From: Paraphysomonas bandaiensis
Lineage: Eukaryota; Chrysophyceae
Direction: 5' to 3'
DNA length: 64,000 bases
NCBI GenBank assembly: GCA_965644295.1
Contig: CBFFRP010000150.1
Coordinates: 310,001-374,000 of the forward strand
Shown here piece after piece: positions 61,069 through 64,000 of this stretch (positions are counted from its first letter, which is position 1; each line of letters opens with the position of its first letter). Both the position numbers and the translations under genes were made by a program. The notes under the pieces are model-generated. The model was given only the letters and a program-made list of their open reading frames with translations, ran no database searches and was not told where the DNA came from.

Positions 61069-62360
61069 CAGGGCCAGTCAATAATATATTGGATTGCAAA
61101 ATAAATTCAAACCCACTACTTCTTAACTACTTAAAAATTTCCTCATCCTCATCCTCATCGGTGACGTCAACATCACCATATTCATCCTATATTAATTGAA
61201 GTACTGTCGATTAGCTTTCAGAAACAAAAATCGACAACATAGGTGTAATTGGATGCATACGTTTGGCAACACTAATAAAATCAGTTTTGCAGCGCTGAAC
61301 AAGCGTTTGCATGTATTGGAAGTACATACCACATGACTCGGCACCTAATACGTATATATTATATATAACTGAAAAATTATAACATACGACAATTTTACTC
61401 AAGTACAGTAAGGTGTTACCGGAATCAGTTATCTCCAAGATAAAACTGAACAAAGTGTCGCAAGCCTTATCAGCGTTAACCTCAACACCGAATTTGTTGA
61501 TAACGTCTATGGCAGTATCAAAACATCAGTAGCAGTAAATCGGTAGAATTTCTCTTCATCGGGTAGATCCAGGGCCTGGTAACCATTAATGGTATTGCCT
61601 GGATTTGCAACTGGATTTATCCATGGAGTTGGTGTACCCGACAGAAATAACGAGGACGAGAGTGAAGGAACTGATTTTGCACAGCGTGTTCTGGTCAGCG
61701 CCGAGGTCACCAAGAGAGCTCGACTTGGTACTTATGAGTCCAACTACCGCTGCTTGCTTCATATTGAAGCACAATCTAATGTTGTTGAGAGGCTCTTTAG
61801 TCGTGCAAAGTTGATTATGACACCAGAGTGTCTAGAATTATATCCATATCGTCTAGAATTGTTGCTATTCCTACGAGCCAATTACATGTTGTGGGATGTT
61901 TATACCCTCCATGAAGATCCTGATGTGCCAGTAGAGAGCTAGAAGTAGTTAAAATTTGTAGTCTGCTCTTTAACTAAAAATTAGTAATGAAGGGGGCACA
62001 AAACTATCTATTATATGAGTGGTGCTATCTACTTTAAGTTAGTAGGTATTAATGGCCATTATAATTGCCGGGACATTTTTTATTCATGCCATTATAATTG
62101 CGGGAAGTGGGCTACCATTAATGGGCCATTAATGGTTATCAGGCCCCCTGGGTAGATCTTAATCGACAACAGTGTTGTCATTAATAACCTCTTGTACATT
62201 ACAATAAGAAACCAGGAGTATTGCTGCGGTCTTAAATGGTTGCAAATATGCACTGTAGTGGTGGGAGTCCGATGTCCAAACGTCCATTACTAGAACTAAT
62301 GCTGGTGTGAGAATAACTTTAATCATATCACGTAGCTTCAGCTCCAATTGTTTTTAGTGC
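61069..62360 (-). mobile_element. decayed hAT element, split by a younger hAT insertion
   Basis: A hAT-like end begins CAGGGCCAGTCAATAATATATTG at 61069. Minus-strand remnants: the dimerisation domain near 61332-61240 (TSNTCKRLFSAAKLILLVL, later LFLKANRQYF), and, beyond the inserted element, 62347-62159 (SAYLQPFKTAAILL), which fits the hAT segment with PFxxAT before that domain. Removing 61570-62150 and one copy of GGTAGATC rejoins the flanks. The other terminus was not found, so the right boundary is approximate. Confidence 0.65.
61570..62150 (+). mobile_element. nested hAT element, 581 bp, perfect 8-bp TSD
   Basis: Ends CAGGGCCTGGTAACCATTAATGG (61570) and, inverted, CCATTAATGGTTATCAGGCCCCCTG (62150). 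GGTAGATC is duplicated exactly at 61562-61569 and 62151-62158. The plus strand (61589-61942) encodes the hAT dimerisation domain: VVERLFSRAKLIMTPE, then ELLLFLRANYMLWD and a stop. Only the C-terminal part of a transposase remains, so it is an internally deleted, non-autonomous copy. Confidence 0.88.
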
Positions 62361-62526
62361 TTTCGCAGTTATCTTACCAAAAGTAGTAATCGTAATATAT
62401 ATACGCACTCAATGATTTACTTACAAATTGTAATCAATCTAACTAATCATTTATTATCATTCGCCAAATTCAAGTTATCTCAACTTAGTTTTACGTTTGT
62501 ACATCGTTTGACGAACTCATCGCAAG
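62361..62526. other. short spacer
   Basis: AT-rich; possibly the lost end of the older hAT element. Confidence 0.3.
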
Positions 62527-62795
62527 GCGTACAGTAGAAGGATACTGCTAGATCACACTCTGATTTGTGCGCTCACGCGCTTCCATATCTCTCTGCAACA
62601 TTCGTTAACTAGGTTGGGGTCTGCAAATATCAAAACCCTTCGACGCGATAATTACTTTACGTGTATGCGTTTCGTAATCATACACTGGTACAGAGGTAGT
62701 CCGGTTCTTCTTTAGGTCTATAAGACGTTGCACCAGTATATCCGTATCAAGAGCATCAGGATGGTCAAAATTTGGTTGTCTCGTTCCACCATTAC
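62527..62795 (-). pseudogene. uridine-kinase pseudogene fragment
   Basis: The sequence repeats part of the intact uridine kinase at 63297-63650: GGCGTACAGTAGAA.GATACTGCT, GTTAACTAGGTTGGGGTCTG, TTCTTCTTTAGGTCTATAAGA and CACCAGTATATCCGTATCAAG all recur in the same order. About 60 bp between CTCTGCAAC and TTCGTTAACTAGG (encoding the FIRRLQRDI...DTDSD part) is missing, with further small indels and substitutions, so the frame is broken. It ends abruptly at about 62795. Confidence 0.9.
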
Positions 62796-63095
62796 ATTGG
62801 TACGCAGCCCAGTTATGTTAAGGTCCCCACCAAGTTGTTAGGGTTAGGAGCATGAGCTGCTGTTGTCATCTAGTACTTGATCACTAAATAATATACTATC
62901 TACTATTATCGCTTGTTATAAAAATACGTATTCAGTATCAACATCTATAAAATAGATATTGATAACGGGTTGTAGTAATAAGTAACATATTTCATTTACT
63001 TACAGCACAACAGTGAGAGAAGCAGAATTGATACATCGCACGTGTGAAGCACCCTTGAGAGCCATTCTAGAGCTACTTCGCAAGCTACGCCATAT
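62796..63095. other. 3' spacer of uridine kinase
   Basis: AT-rich; no gene seen. A short open stretch at 63005-63100 continues after the kinase stop and is probably chance. Confidence 0.35.
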
Positions 63096-63864
63096 CTAAG
63101 AGATGTGCATACATGATTTAGACTGCCCTTGATTTCTATTTATACACTCAGTACACACTGCATGAACACTATTACCATGCATTAATGCGGTCTTTAATTT
63201 AAGTGCGATGAGGTCCAAAGCAACTGCATTATTCCCAGACGGTATAATTATATCAGCATGTTTCTTGGAGGGCTCAACGTACAGCTCATGCATAGGGCGT
63301 ACAGTAGAAAGATACTGCTCGATAACACTCTGAGTTGTGCGCTCACGCTCTTCAATATCTCTCTGCAACCTTCGGATGAATCGTATGTCAGAGTCTGTAT
63401 CGACGAAAAGTTTAATATCAAATTCGTTAACTAGGTTGGGGTCTGCAAATATCAAAACTCCTTCGACAATAATTACTTTACGCGGATACGCAATGACAGG
63501 ATTCGGTAATCGTGTATGAGTTTTGTAATCATACACGGGTACAGAGGTAGTTTGGTTCTTCTTTAGGTCTATAAGATTTTGCACCAGTATATCCGTATCA
63601 AGAGCATCAGGATGGTCAAAGTTTCGGTTGTCTCGCTCCACCATTGTCAAGTGAGACAAGTCCTTGTAGTAACTGTCATGGCATATGAAAGTAATATCGT
63701 CCGCACCCACAGTCTCAAGAATTGCACGAGTGAGAGTAGTTTTACCACTTCCACCTACACATGTGATTTAAAGCACTTCATTATAGAGATGCTTTCAACT
63801 TACTTCCACCAGCGACACCAACAATTACAGGTCGATGTTCCTCATGAAGGCCTTCCATCTCCAT
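63096..63864 (-). CDS. uridine kinase, 239 aa
   Basis: Exons 63864-63804 and 63754-63096, intron 49 bp (donor GTAAGT). The join rebuilds the P-loop VAGGSGSGKTTL (~18-29). Further family motifs: ICHDSYYKDL, then NFDHPDALDTDIL (substrate-binding DHPxA), VPVYDYKTHTR, VIIVEGVLIFADP, LFVDTDSDIRFIRRLQRDIEERERT (lid) and YVEPSKKHADIIIPSG. It phosphorylates uridine and cytidine in pyrimidine salvage. The length fits the core enzyme without a UPRT domain. Start at the first ATG of exon 1 (MEMEGLHEEHRP). A broken partial copy lies just downstream. Confidence 0.95.
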
Positions 63865-64000
63865 ATAAATAGATGGACACGAACACTTATTAATAGAAAG
63901 TGTTCTGCTTTAAGATAATAGTGTATGACTATGTGAGAAGAACAATATATCAGTGTCTCTTGAGTGTTATACTGATAACTTTGTAATGAAACACCACCTC
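63865..64000. other. upstream region of uridine kinase
   Basis: AT-rich; window ends here. Confidence 0.3.

Overview
This is a nuclear fragment from a eukaryote, most likely a flagellated protist. Genes lie on both strands without operons. They carry short spliceosomal introns (mostly 49-121 bp, GT-AG, plus one probable GC-AG), and TAA, TAG and TGA all end genes, so the code is standard. Several products point to a motile cilium: a CCDC180-like coiled-coil protein, a short two-domain soluble adenylyl cyclase, and IQ-motif proteins. Others point to the secretory pathway: PGAP1-like GPI deacylase, OST4, a GT61 glycosyltransferase and a secreted SGNH/PC-esterase. I cannot place the lineage firmly; a stramenopile-like or other heterotrophic flagellate fits, but that is inference.

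Layout. 1-2853: CCDC180-like gene (minus, runs off the window). 2854-7200: tandem 197-bp and 184-bp repeats beside a Crypton-like tyrosine-recombinase gene. 7360-14119: an unrecognised five-exon gene, a basic disordered protein, a FLYWCH-like fragment and a mitochondrial carrier. 14120-23463: a giant IQ protein of 3038 residues. 23464-30493: a repeat-rich gene desert with a 1.1-kb foldback element, a 0.46-kb inverted-repeat element, one orphan ORF and a 38-residue OST4 gene. 30494-46856: a gene-dense block with PGAP1-like, RIO1, LysRS, a myristoylation-type IQ protein, a small two-exon candidate, GT61 and soluble adenylyl cyclase. 46857-53013: a hAT element with perfect 8-bp target duplications, a Ppx/GppA phosphatase and dispersed repeats. 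53014-56056: a U-box/membrane/EF-hand protein and a multi-pass membrane protein. 56057-64000: decayed repeats, a broken coding region, the SGNH esterase, a nested pair of hAT elements, a uridine-kinase pseudogene and the intact uridine kinase.

Two head-to-head gene pairs (RIO1/LysRS and GT61/adenylyl cyclase) each have a long (ATGT)n array in the shared upstream region. Exon joins were deduced by reading-frame continuity and, where the family is known, by conserved motifs across the splice; no transcript data were available. The most interesting items are the giant repeat-domain IQ protein, the U-box/TM/EF-hand architecture, the short soluble cyclase and the nested, datable hAT insertions.
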